A stretch of DNA of 64,000 nucleotides from Stigmatella erecta (GTDB lineage: Bacteria; Myxococcota; Myxococcia; Myxococcales; Myxococcaceae), in the NCBI RefSeq assembly GCF_900111745.1, contig NZ_FOIJ01000021.1:95769-159768 (forward strand), in the 5' to 3' direction. Below, in pieces: positions 37,306 through 45,637 of this stretch. The first letter of the stretch is position 1. The number at the start of each line of letters is the position of its first letter. Under the pieces are notes generated by a model, which saw only the letters and a program-made list of their open reading frames with translations, did no database searches and was not told the origin of the DNA. Both the position numbers and the translations under genes were made by a program.

Positions 37306-38481
37306 CTACGGCTTGGGGCAGGACTTCTGGTCCGCCTCGAGCTGCTGCTGGGCGTTGGCGGCGTCCTTCTGGGTGGCGGCCACCGCCTCCTGGAGGCTCG
37401 CCTCCGCGGGGGCCCAGGAGGCCTCCTGGGCCTTGAGCTCCTGCGCCGTGGCCAGCGACTGCTGCTCGGCCTGGAGCTGGGCCGTGAGGGCGCTCACCCA
37501 CTTCGCATCGGCCGCCGTCAGCTCGGCGCACCGCGTGGCCTGCTCCGGGAGGGCCTTCTTGCCCTTGGCCTTCTGCTGCTGAAGCACCACGGCGTCATAG
37601 GCGCTGGAGGCGCTGGCGCGCACGCCGGACGCCAGGGTGGCCTCCGCGATGCGCTGGTTGCGCACCAGCTCGCCCTGGAAGAACCGGTACTGCGGCGCCA
37701 GGGCCGGCGCGGGCGCGGTGGCCCGGGCGTTGAAGTGGTGGAAGGTCCGGACGAACTTCACGTCCTCCGGCGATGGGGCCACCGGCACCGCCGCCAGCTT
37801 CTGCTGGAGACAGGCCGCCAGGGCATCACCCTCGGGGCTGCCCGCAGGCGCGAAGGTGATGGGGCCGGGCGTGGCCTGGTTCTTCACCAGCTGGAGGGTG
37901 GCCTCGAGCGTGGGCGGCACCTGGGTGGCAAAGGGCGCGTAGCAGTCACACCACTGCGGCTGGCCCAGGCGCACCGCGCCCGAGTAGTCGGAGGGCACGT
38001 TGGTGCCCAGGGTGACCGCCAGGCTGCGCCCCTGCTCGTGGACGAACTCCACCTCGGCGCTCACCGGCGCGGCGCCCTTGGGCAGGACTTTCAGCGGCAC
38101 GGCGGCCTCCACGGCCTTGCGCACGCAGGCCTCGCCCTCGGGGGTGAGGTTCACGCCCGTGAGGGTGTGCTGGGTCTCCTGGTCCGTGGCGCGGGCCTTC
38201 AGCAGCACGCGGCTCGTCTGCTCCGCGCCGCGCGAGGTGGGGGCTACCAGGCACTCCATCACGGAGGGCCGCGTGGCCATCAGCGCTCCCACCAGGATGT
38301 TCGGATCCGTGGGGGCGGGCATCTGCCCGGCCGCGGGGGCCTGGCAGACGGAGATGTCGAAGGGAATCTGGTTGGTGATGCGGACCGGCTCCGCGGGCGC
38401 GGCCTTCGTCCCCTTCTGCAGGGGGGCACAGGCCGCGGTGGTCAGGACGGCGGAGGCCACGGCGATGCGTCGCAACAACAT
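37306..38481 (-). CDS. Lipoprotein of unknown function
   Basis: A 391-residue predicted lipoprotein with the lipobox LTTAAC. Two repeated modules (around CVRKAVEAAVPLKVLPKG and CLQQKLAAVPV) resemble the short Cys-containing domains found in myxobacterial AgmX/GltJ-associated and similar proteins, but I cannot name the family. The C-terminal 100 residues are Ala/Gln/Glu-rich and predicted helical (coiled coil). It is followed on the same strand, 41 bases upstream in coordinate order, by the gamma-glutamyltransferase gene. Confidence 0.65.
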   Translation of the reverse strand: MLLRRIAVASAVLTTAACAPLQKGTKAAPAEPVRITNQIPFDISVCQAPAAGQMPAPTDPNILVGALMATRPSVMECLVAPTSRGAEQTSRVLLKARATDQETQHTLTGVNLTPEGEACVRKAVEAAVPLKVLPKGAAPVSAEVEFVHEQGRSLAVTLGTNVPSDYSGAVRLGQPQWCDCYAPFATQVPPTLEATLQLVKNQATPGPITFAPAGSPEGDALAACLQQKLAAVPVAPSPEDVKFVRTFHHFNARATAPAPALAPQYRFFQGELVRNQRIAEATLASGVRASASSAYDAVVLQQQKAKGKKALPEQATRCAELTAADAKWVSALTAQLQAEQQSLATAQELKAQEASWAPAEASLQEAVAATQKDAANAQQQLEADQKSCPKP

Positions 38482-38522
38482 GGGCAGTCTCTCCCGGGTT
38501 CAGGGATGGGACGCCTCCTCTA

Positions 38523-40394
38523 TCAGTTCCCGGGGCGTTGCACGGGCTCAACCACCATGGCGCTGCCGCCGCCCCGGCGTTGGGGCTCCGCGACGGCGGT
38601 GACGGTACCGTCCGGGTGGAAGCGCAGGCCGGTGAGCGCCCCGATGGGGCCCACGTCCGTGAAGACATGCCCCTTGGCCTGCAGCGCCACGCCCTCCGGC
38701 GAGGCGATGAAGCCGGGCTCAGCCTGGCTCGTGCCATCCGGCAGGTTGCGCTGGGAGACGCGCGGCGCGGCCACCGCCTCCAGCACCGGCATGCCGAGGT
38801 CCAGGTGGTTGACGAGCGTCTGGAGCACCGTGGTGATGATGGAGCTGCCCCCGGGGCTGCCCAGCGCGAACACCGGCGCCCCGTCCTTGAGCACCAGCGT
38901 CGGGCTCATGCTGCTGCGCGGACGCTTGCCCGGCTCGGGGGTGTTGGCGTGCGGCACGTCCGCCTTCGGCGGCACGTCGAAGTCCGTCAGCTCGTTGTTG
39001 AGCAGGAAGCCGTAGCCGGGCACCACCATGCCGTTGCCGCCCTCGTACTCGATGCTGCACGTGTACGCGACGACGTTGCCCGCCTGGTCCGAGGTGGTGA
39101 TGTGCGTCGTCTCCCGGTTGGGGATGTCCAGCGGGGACGGGGCGAGCGCGGCCAGCATGGGCGCGGAGGACGGCCCAGCGGCGGCCCGGAGGGGGCTGGG
39201 GTCCTTCTGGAAGGCGAACGGATTGCCCGCGGGCACTTCGCCCGGGGCGGCCTTCGTGGCGGAGATCGCCTTGCGCCGCTCGGCGGCATAGTCCTTGGAG
39301 AGCAGCCCCGCGACGGGCACCTCCACGAACTCGGGATCCGCGACGTAGGCGGTCCGGTCCGCGAAGGCCAGCCGCGACGCCTCGAGGTAGCGGTGCAGGA
39401 AGTCCACCCGGCCCAGGGCCGAGGGCGCATAGCCCTCCAGCAGGTTCAGGGCCAGCTCCACGGCGATGCCGCCGCTCGACGGGGCGCCCATGCCATAGAG
39501 GGTGTAGCCCCGGTAGGTGCTCTTCACCGGCTCGCGGATGCGCGCCTCGTAGTCCGCGAGATCCGACAGCGTCATCACCCCGGGCCGCACCGTGTGCCCG
39601 GCCCCGGGGGCCACCGGGGGATGGGCCACCGTCTCCACGATGGCCCGGGCGATCTCCCCCCGGTAGAAGGCGCGGCTTCCGTCCTTCGCCACCAGCCGGT
39701 AGGTCTTCGCCAGGTCCGGGTTGCGGAAGGTGGAGCCCACGGGGGCCGGCTGCCCGGCGGCGGGCAGGAACAACTGGGCCGAGCTGGAGAACAGCTTGAA
39801 GCGCTCGGCGTTGCGCGAGGTCTGCTCGAAGAAGGTCTGATCCACCTCGAAGCCCTGCTCCGCGACGCGGATGGCGGGCTGGAGCACCTCGGCGAGCCCC
39901 CGGGTGCCGTAGCGCGAGAGCGCCACCTCCCAGCCCTGCACCATGCCCGGCACGCCCGTGGACACGCCGCTGGTCATCACCTCGGGAAAGGGGATGGGCG
40001 TGCCTTCCGAATAGAAGAGGGCGCGGCTCGACGCCCGGGGCGCCATCTCGCGGTGCTCCACGGTGATGACGCGCTGGTCCTCGGCCCGGTAGATGACCAT
40101 GAAGCCCCCGCCGCCGATGCCGCAGGAGTACAGGTCCGTCGCGCCGAGCACGCCCGCCGCGGCCACCGCCGCGTCCACCGCGTTGCCGCCCCCCTTGAGA
40201 ATCTCGATGGCGGCCGAGGTGGCCCGGACATCCACCGTGGCCGCCGCGCCGCCGCGCCCCGTGGCCTCCGGGGTAGGCGTGGGGGCAGAGACGGGCGAGG
40301 AGGAGAAGCTCTCCTCGGAAGTGGCGGCCTTGCCGTGGGTGCAGCTGACCGTCAGCAGCCAGCCGGCTCCCGCCGCGATGAGGTGTCTGCGCAT
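38523..40394 (-). CDS. ggt: Gamma-glutamyltransferase
   Basis: Cleaves gamma-glutamyl bonds of glutathione and related peptides in the periplasm or at the cell surface. The 623-residue precursor has a signal peptide with a possible lipobox (LLTVSC). The self-processing nucleophile is Thr429 in the motif RETTHITTSD, giving the usual large and small subunits. Substrate-binding motifs DLYSCGIGGGGFM, MGAPSSGG and GSPGGSSI are all present. It is a normal, complete GGT. Confidence 0.95.
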   Translation of the reverse strand: MRRHLIAAGAGWLLTVSCTHGKAATSEESFSSSPVSAPTPTPEATGRGGAAATVDVRATSAAIEILKGGGNAVDAAVAAAGVLGATDLYSCGIGGGGFMVIYRAEDQRVITVEHREMAPRASSRALFYSEGTPIPFPEVMTSGVSTGVPGMVQGWEVALSRYGTRGLAEVLQPAIRVAEQGFEVDQTFFEQTSRNAERFKLFSSSAQLFLPAAGQPAPVGSTFRNPDLAKTYRLVAKDGSRAFYRGEIARAIVETVAHPPVAPGAGHTVRPGVMTLSDLADYEARIREPVKSTYRGYTLYGMGAPSSGGIAVELALNLLEGYAPSALGRVDFLHRYLEASRLAFADRTAYVADPEFVEVPVAGLLSKDYAAERRKAISATKAAPGEVPAGNPFAFQKDPSPLRAAAGPSSAPMLAALAPSPLDIPNRETTHITTSDQAGNVVAYTCSIEYEGGNGMVVPGYGFLLNNELTDFDVPPKADVPHANTPEPGKRPRSSMSPTLVLKDGAPVFALGSPGGSSIITTVLQTLVNHLDLGMPVLEAVAAPRVSQRNLPDGTSQAEPGFIASPEGVALQAKGHVFTDVGPIGALTGLRFHPDGTVTAVAEPQRRGGGSAMVVEPVQRPGN

Positions 40395-40477
40395 GAGGTG
40401 ACTCCGAAGCGTGGACGAAGCCTCACCCTATCAACTTCGCCGGGCTTCCCCCGGAGGAATACGAGCCCTGGCGCCGG

Positions 40478-40948
40478 TCAAGCGTCCTCATCCGGCAAGA
40501 GCGTGCGGAGCAGCCCATCATCAGGGCCAAGCGGGCTCCACCCCGCGGGAGGCGGTGTGGCGAGGAGCGCTGCTGTCACCTGCCTTGCCCGCGCCTTATG
40601 CGTTTCCGGAGTAAATCCCACCCAGGAGGCGAAGGTCTCGGCGACGGCAAACCGGGCTTCGTCGTCCAGCACGGCCGGCCAGCCGCCGGGGAGACTTTCC
40701 GAGAACTCCCGTACGAGCTGTCCGCGCACCAACCGCGTCACCTGAGCGTTCCGCTCGGCCTCTTCGACCAGGCCGCTGAAGACCTGCACGGCGTTGAGTT
40801 CATCACCGCCAAGCTCCTCGGCCAGCACATAGAGGGGGACGGCAGGACGCGCCTCGGCGAAGGCCGTGAGCGACCCATAACCGCGCTCGCGGACCCGCGC
40901 ATAGAGACGGCCCTTCCAATCTCCCCGCCAGGAGTCACCTCCGTTCAT
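40478..40948 (-). CDS. Probable SitI-like immunity protein (copy 1)
   Basis: A 156-residue cytosolic protein directly after a SitA-like toxin gene. It begins GDWKGRLYARVRERGYGSLTAF, ends GPDDGLLRTLLPDEDA, and is helical throughout, with no signal peptide. Its start ATG overlaps the toxin stop (ATGA), the tight coupling expected of toxin and antitoxin/immunity pairs. By hand alignment without gaps, about 99 of 156 residues are identical to the orphan gene at 63330-63800. Myxobacterial SitA toxins are each paired with a specific cytoplasmic immunity protein, so neutralising the toxin of 40945-42369 is the likely role. The assignment rests on position and on the paralogue's identical context. 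Confidence 0.72.
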   Translation of the reverse strand: MNGGDSWRGDWKGRLYARVRERGYGSLTAFAEARPAVPLYVLAEELGGDELNAVQVFSGLVEEAERNAQVTRLVRGQLVREFSESLPGGWPAVLDDEARFAVAETFASWVGFTPETHKARARQVTAALLATPPPAGWSPLGPDDGLLRTLLPDEDA

Positions 40949-42369
40949 CTCCTTCTCCCGGAGGTGAAGTTCATCGGGATGCCGTAGTTCCGCATGTACC
41001 TTGCGACGATCTTCAGGATCTGGCTGCGCGTCAACATCCGGCCCGTGACCGCCTCGGCTTCGCGCAGGACGCTCATGATCATCTGGTTCCATTCACGGGG
41101 CCAGGTGCGCCCCAAGCGCCAGTGACCACCGCCATGGAGCGCCTGGTGGTGTGCCAGTTCCAGCTCGACACAGAACTCGTCAATGCTCATGTCCCCGGAG
41201 AATCCACGCTTCTCGAACCACTCGCGGTGCTCCGCGGGCATGACATGGTGGCGCGGCCGCTGAGCCATCCCGGCCCCTGCCTTGCCGGTTTCATGCATGC
41301 CACGAACCTCAGGGCCATCTCCGAGCGCATCACGCACGCCCTGCGGTAAGTCCTGTCGCACTTGCGACATCATCACCGCCCCCGCTTGAATGCGGACGGC
41401 GGCACCGGCAGCGGGAACGGAGAGGACCCCCACCTGCACCAGCCGCCGTATCCATTCCATCCACTCGGCAGAGACCACGAGTTGCGTGCCCACCATCACA
41501 CCGTTGGACCCCATCCTCATGTTCGCGCCCAACATGGCGGGAGCAGCTGGCGGCAACCGTGGCAGTGACATCTTCATGGCCGAGACCAGGGTGAGCATCT
41601 CGGCGAATTGGGCCGCGGCCATGAGCTGCCCCCCTCGCTCCGAGGCTTCTCGCACCGCTTCACGAATGGACTGATATTCGCGAGTGAGCTCTCCCATCAG
41701 GCCAGGCATCGCGACGGCCGTTGCCTCGACCTGCCCTGGCGCCAGGGAAGCAAGCGCCGTCATCGACGGTTCGATCATGCTTTGGACCCGGCGGACGTCC
41801 GCCAAGAGTTTCTCGGCGCTGTAAAACGGGCATTGACTGAGGACAACATCCGCGAGGCTCAAGAAATCGAGCCATGCGGCGAGCAGGGTGGCTCCAGACA
41901 TAGCGGCTTGGAGCCGTGGACCACTCATGTGGAGAATGCCCAGCTCCATGTCCGGCGCCTCTACTTCCCATGCCGCATTCGCCTGGGAGGCCACACCTCC
42001 GAGTGCGCTTTGGATCCACCGCAGTTGATGGGTGCCATAGCCGATGGAGCGGTCAAAGGCGCCGTTGGCCCGTCCCCCAAGGCGCTCCCTGCCAGCCAGT
42101 TGGCTGAGCGAGCCAGAGATGCCTTTCGCAGAACGCTCCACACCGGCAAGGGCACCGAAAAGGGCTTGCCTGACCTGTGTGGCTTGCTGACGTTCTGAGC
42201 TCGGCTCGACGGCAGGCGCAGCCACTGGGACCCAGAGTGCGCCGCCCATGAACCCAGCCGTCTGCCGGTATTGACGGGCCGCCCTGGCAGGAGTTCCGGA
42301 AGTCTGCCTCCCCGCTGCACAGCCTGTGAGCAGGACCGCGATGCATCCAAGAGAGACGATCCGCCTCAT
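40945..42369 (-). CDS. SitA-like lipoprotein polymorphic toxin (TIGR02269-type)
   Basis: A 474-residue lipoprotein. Signal peptide with lipobox LLTGC (Cys17). The middle 350 residues are Ala/Met-rich and helical, with hydrophobic stretches that may cross or insert in membranes. The last ~90 residues form a distinct domain: RHHVMPAEHREWFEKRGF, then HHQALHGGGHW, then REWNQMIM, a His-rich pattern that looks like an HNH-type nuclease. The layout fits the SitA toxins that myxobacteria hand to kin by TraA/B outer-membrane exchange. There is no SitB-like gene next to it. ATG 42369 is preferred to a GTG at 42387. The immunity gene follows with a 4-base overlap. Confidence 0.7.
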   Translation of the reverse strand: MRRIVSLGCIAVLLTGCAAGRQTSGTPARAARQYRQTAGFMGGALWVPVAAPAVEPSSERQQATQVRQALFGALAGVERSAKGISGSLSQLAGRERLGGRANGAFDRSIGYGTHQLRWIQSALGGVASQANAAWEVEAPDMELGILHMSGPRLQAAMSGATLLAAWLDFLSLADVVLSQCPFYSAEKLLADVRRVQSMIEPSMTALASLAPGQVEATAVAMPGLMGELTREYQSIREAVREASERGGQLMAAAQFAEMLTLVSAMKMSLPRLPPAAPAMLGANMRMGSNGVMVGTQLVVSAEWMEWIRRLVQVGVLSVPAAGAAVRIQAGAVMMSQVRQDLPQGVRDALGDGPEVRGMHETGKAGAGMAQRPRHHVMPAEHREWFEKRGFSGDMSIDEFCVELELAHHQALHGGGHWRLGRTWPREWNQMIMSVLREAEAVTGRMLTRSQILKIVARYMRNYGIPMNFTSGRRR

Positions 42370-42439
42370 GCTCTCACCGATGGCCACAACCTGGTTCTAA
42401 GAACTTGTACAGGAGAAGCCCAAGTTCCAGGAGGCCCCG

Positions 42440-43078
42440 TCACCGCGCGACCGTGAGCGCGAAGGGCGCGAAGCCCCGGCTGCGGAGCAGGGAGGGCACG
42501 AGCAGGATGAGCGCCTCCGTCCCCCGGGCGGTGGAAACGTCTCCCAGATCCTCGATCCAGCCGGGCTGCCACCCGAGTTCCTGAAGCAGCTCGCGGACGG
42601 CCGCCTTCGCGTCCTTGTCATTGCCCGACAGGAAGACGGACGGAGGGACCTGGAGAATCCGTGGGTTCGCCATGACGGTGAAGAGCATGGTGTTGAGCGT
42701 CTTGACGACCCGGGTGCCCGGCAGGGCCTGTTGCAGGCGCTCGGCCAGGCTGCTGTCCGGATAGCACAGCCCCGCGGGCATCCCGTCCGCGCCGCGCCGG
42801 GTGGCATTCGAGACATCCACCAGGATCTTCCCATCCAGCGCCTCCCGGAGCGCGCCGAGCCGCTCCAGGCTGGAATCCCCAGGGGTGGCATTGATGAGCA
42901 GGGACGCCTGGCGCGCGGCCTGGGCGGGCTCCACGAACGTGACGGCGGGACCGGACCACTTCGCCGAGGCGGCGGCGGCGTCCCGGGTTCCCACGCACAC
43001 GTCATGCCCCACCGTGGCGAGCTGGGTAGCGAGGACCGTGGCCACACGGCCCGAGCCGAAAATACCGATGCGAGTCAT
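42440..43078 (-). CDS. F420-dependent NADP reductase-like Rossmann protein
   Basis: A 212-residue NAD(P)-binding protein. The N-terminus IGIFGSGRVATVLATQLATVG matches the coenzyme-F420-dependent NADP oxidoreductase / NADP-oxidoreductase family. The body (LLINATPGDSSLERLG, ILVDVSNATRRG, VVKTLNTML) follows that family. The cell may use ordinary NADP instead of F420. The ATG at 43078 has GGAG upstream. It follows the inositol-phosphatase-like gene by 31 bases on the same strand and is probably in its operon, downstream of the TetR-controlled region. Confidence 0.82.
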   Translation of the reverse strand: MTRIGIFGSGRVATVLATQLATVGHDVCVGTRDAAAASAKWSGPAVTFVEPAQAARQASLLINATPGDSSLERLGALREALDGKILVDVSNATRRGADGMPAGLCYPDSSLAERLQQALPGTRVVKTLNTMLFTVMANPRILQVPPSVFLSGNDKDAKAAVRELLQELGWQPGWIEDLGDVSTARGTEALILLVPSLLRSRGFAPFALTVAR

Positions 43079-43109
43079 GGAATGCTCCGTTTCGTTGGAA
43101 GGGGTTGGG

Positions 43110-43916
43110 TCAAGCAATCGTGGACAGCACGCGGACGGCGGCGCCGTGGAGGCGAGGCGCGGCGGCCAGGAAGTCGCGGCTCGTCAGGCTCCACGGCTGG
43201 CCGTGGGTGTCCGAGATCCGTCCCCCGGCCTCCTCCACCAGCAGGGCCCCCGCCAGCAGCCCGGAGCGCACCTGGCTGTATTGCCAGAAGACGCCCATCC
43301 GGCCCGCGGCGATCTGGATGAGCTGAAGGGTGGCCGGGACCGACACGCGCAGGACCAGCGCGCCTTCGAGCATGGCGGTGACGGACTGGCCCATGCGGCG
43401 GTAGGTGCTGGAGTCCTCTCCGGGCTTGGCCTGGCCCGTTCCGGCCAGGGCCGCGTCCAGCGTCTTCTTCTCCGACGCACGCAGCCGCACCCCATCGAGG
43501 TAGGCACCGCCGCCCCGGCGCGCGGTGTACGTGTTTCCGGTCATCGGCAGGTACACCGCGGTCAGCACCGGCGTGTTGTCCCGCACCAGCGTGGCCGTGA
43601 CGCCCCAGTCCGTCATGCCGTGAATGTGGTTGATGTTGCCCTCCACGGGGTCCGTCACCCACCACTCCCCCGGCGGCAGCGCCCCCACGTCGAGCTCGTC
43701 CTCCATCCACCCCGCGCCGGGACGCGCCTTCACCAGAGCTTCCCGCAGGAAGCTCAGCGACGCCGCATCGTTGGCGTGGATGGCCTCCAGGATGTCCTCC
43801 CGGCTGCCCAGGCGGGCGTCGAAGGAGAAGCGGCTCTTCAGGTGGTTGCCCGCCGCCTGGACGGCGTCCACCACGGCTTTCAGCAACGCGTCATCGTCTT
43901 CAGCAAGTCCTGGCAT
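43110..43916 (-). CDS. Inositol-monophosphatase-like protein with degenerate metal site
   Basis: A 268-residue member of the IMPase/FBPase-like fold. The metal site departs from the family. WVTDPVEGNIN (86-96) stands in place of WxxDPxDGTxNF, so Asp92 is Glu92 and Thr is Asn. In the C-terminal motif the usual WDxAAGxxIVxEAGG reads SGLLAGALLVEEAGG, so the Asp ligand is missing. Glu72 and Asp73 in GWMEDE are candidates for the first ligand set. It may be a non-catalytic or altered phosphatase. It is divergent from a TetR gene across 75 bases. Confidence 0.75.
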   Translation of the reverse strand: MPGLAEDDDALLKAVVDAVQAAGNHLKSRFSFDARLGSREDILEAIHANDAASLSFLREALVKARPGAGWMEDELDVGALPPGEWWVTDPVEGNINHIHGMTDWGVTATLVRDNTPVLTAVYLPMTGNTYTARRGGGAYLDGVRLRASEKKTLDAALAGTGQAKPGEDSSTYRRMGQSVTAMLEGALVLRVSVPATLQLIQIAAGRMGVFWQYSQVRSGLLAGALLVEEAGGRISDTHGQPWSLTSRDFLAAAPRLHGAAVRVLSTIA

Positions 43917-43952
43917 GCATCCCTCTTGAGTGGCTGATGGCTGGGAGTAAGA

Positions 43953-43976
43953 TGCGAGCATTCGCTCACATTCGCT
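43953..43976. promoter_or_regulatory. Probable TetR operator
   Basis: Between the IMPase-like gene and tetR. GAGCattcGCTC, flanked by TG and CA with one mismatched pair, forms an 18-base imperfect palindrome at about 43953-43970. The octamer CATTCGCT occurs at 43959-43966 and again at 43969-43976. The position fits a TetR-type repressor acting on both divergent genes. Confidence 0.5.
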
Positions 43977-43991
43977 ACTCGCTTTCCCCCC

Positions 43992-44606
43992 ATGCCCCGC
44001 CCCACCGCTCCCCATCCCCTGGCTCCGAGGAAGAAGCCCGGCCAAACGCGCTCGGCGGCGACCGTTGCCGCCGTGCTCGAAGCGGCGGCTCGCATTTTGG
44101 AAACGGAAGGCCTGGAGGGCTACACGACCAACGCCGTGGCCCGGCGCGCCGGCATCAGCATCGGCTCGCTGTACCAGTACTTCCCCAGCAAGGAGGCCAT
44201 CACCAAGGCGCTCATCCTCCGGGAGACGGCCACGCTCCTGAAGGACGTGGAGGCCATCGACGTCAAGGCCCGTGGACGGGTGGGCCTCGAACGGCTCATC
44301 CGCGTGGCGGTGGCCTACCAGCTTCAGCGTCCGGCCCTCGCGCGGATCCTCGACCAAGAGGAGCGCCGCCTGCCGCTCGATGAAGAAGTGCAGCATGCCG
44401 GTGAGAGCCTGGCCCGGACCGTCCAGCGGTGCCTCGATGCCCCCGGCCTGGCGGCGGTGGCACGCTCCCCGTCCACCGCCGGTGATCTGCTGGCGATCGT
44501 GAAGGGCCTGGTCGATGCCGCGGGAGAGCGCGGCGAGCGTGACAGCACGGCCCTCATCGCCCGGGTGCACCGGGCCGTCTTTGGCTACCTGGAGTACACA
44601 CCATGA
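43992..44606 (+). CDS. TetR-family transcriptional regulator
   Basis: A 204-residue repressor. The N-terminal HTH is canonical: VLEAAARILETEGLEGYTTN, then ISIGSLYQYFPSKEAI. The C-terminal ligand domain is divergent. It overlaps the ADP-ribosylglycohydrolase gene by four bases (ATGA) and is divergent from the IMPase/reductase operon, so it probably controls both sides and itself. Confidence 0.9.
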   Translation: MPRPTAPHPLAPRKKPGQTRSAATVAAVLEAAARILETEGLEGYTTNAVARRAGISIGSLYQYFPSKEAITKALILRETATLLKDVEAIDVKARGRVGLERLIRVAVAYQLQRPALARILDQEERRLPLDEEVQHAGESLARTVQRCLDAPGLAAVARSPSTAGDLLAIVKGLVDAAGERGERDSTALIARVHRAVFGYLEYTP

Positions 44607-45610
44607 GGTCCTCCTCGATGCACCGCTCGCGGATCCAAGGCGCCATCGCCGGCCTCGCCGTGGGAGATGCCCTCGGCTATCCCGCGGAGTTCCGCACCCG
44701 GAGCCAGCTCCAGCGGGAGCTCGGCCTGGAGGGCATCACCGGCTTCATCCGCCTGAAGGATCCCCGCTTCACCCGCCCCTTCATCCTGGGCCCCGACCAC
44801 CCGCCCGGCACCTTCACGGATGACACCCAGATGAGCCTCTGCGTCGCCGAGGCCCTCGTCGCCGCGGGCCACGCGGACCGGGACACGCTGATGCGGGAGA
44901 TGGCGAAGCGCTTCGTGCAGTGGCACCACTCCGAGGACAACAACCGGGCGCCCGGAGAGACCACCGGCATCGCCTGCGGGCGGCTGGCCGCCGGGGTTCC
45001 CTGGCGCGAGGCGGGCGTCCCCCACTCGAAGGGCTGCGGCGCCAACATGCGCGTGGCCCCCATTGGCCTCTACTATGAGGACCTGGACACCGTGTGCGAG
45101 GTGGCCCGGGATTCCTCCCGGCTCACCCACGGCCACCCCGCGGCGCTCGAGGGCAGTGCCGCCGCCGCGCTGCTCGTGGCGCTCGCGCTCCAGGACGCCC
45201 CGCCCGGACGGATGCACGCCGAGGTGATGCGCCGCTGCGGCGGGAGGAGCCCTGACTTCGACGCCTGCTTCTCGCGCGTGCCCCTGCTGCTCCAGCACCC
45301 TCCCGAGGAAGTCCTCATCGACCGGGAGAAAGGGCCGCACGCGCTCGGGGAGGGCTGGGTGGCCGAGGAGGCCGTGGCCTGCGCGCTCTACTGCTTCTGG
45401 CGCCACCCGGATGACTACCGCGCCGCCGTGCTCGAGGCCGTCAACACCGATGGCGACTCCGACAGCCTCGCCACCATCACCGGCTCCGTGGCCGGCGCCC
45501 GCGTGGGCGTGGAGGGCATCCCCTCCGAGTGGGTCGCGGAGGTCGAGCACAGCGCCCGGCTGCTCGAACTGGGCGGCCTCCTGGCGGACGCCCGGCTCCG
45601 CATGCGCTAA
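44603..45610 (+). CDS. ADP-ribosylglycohydrolase family protein
   Basis: A 335-residue DraG/ARH-type hydrolase. The di-metal motifs are GLAVGDALGYP near 16-26, FTDDTQMSLC, and NTDGDSDSLATITGS near the end; all metal-binding Asp residues appear to be in place. It would remove ADP-ribose from proteins, nucleic acids or small molecules. Coupled to the TetR gene. An internal ATG (44618) could be the true start, since residues before it are outside the fold. Confidence 0.88.
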   Translation: MRSSSMHRSRIQGAIAGLAVGDALGYPAEFRTRSQLQRELGLEGITGFIRLKDPRFTRPFILGPDHPPGTFTDDTQMSLCVAEALVAAGHADRDTLMREMAKRFVQWHHSEDNNRAPGETTGIACGRLAAGVPWREAGVPHSKGCGANMRVAPIGLYYEDLDTVCEVARDSSRLTHGHPAALEGSAAAALLVALALQDAPPGRMHAEVMRRCGGRSPDFDACFSRVPLLLQHPPEEVLIDREKGPHALGEGWVAEEAVACALYCFWRHPDDYRAAVLEAVNTDGDSDSLATITGSVAGARVGVEGIPSEWVAEVEHSARLLELGGLLADARLRMR

Positions 45611-45620
45611 AGCCGGGCGC

Positions 45621-45636
45621 CCCTGCCATTCCAGGG
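45621..45636. terminator. Small hairpin between convergent genes
   Basis: CCCTG (45621-45625) and CAGGG (45632-45636) form a 5-bp stem in the 27-bp gap between the ADP-ribosylglycohydrolase stop and the stop of the convergent protease. A weak candidate for a shared terminator. Confidence 0.3.
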
Positions 45637-45637
45637 A

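Noticed and set aside
42387..42389. GTG start for the SitA-like toxin
   Set aside because: The ATG at 42369 begins a standard lipoprotein signal peptide; the GTG adds six residues with a poorly placed ribosome-binding site.
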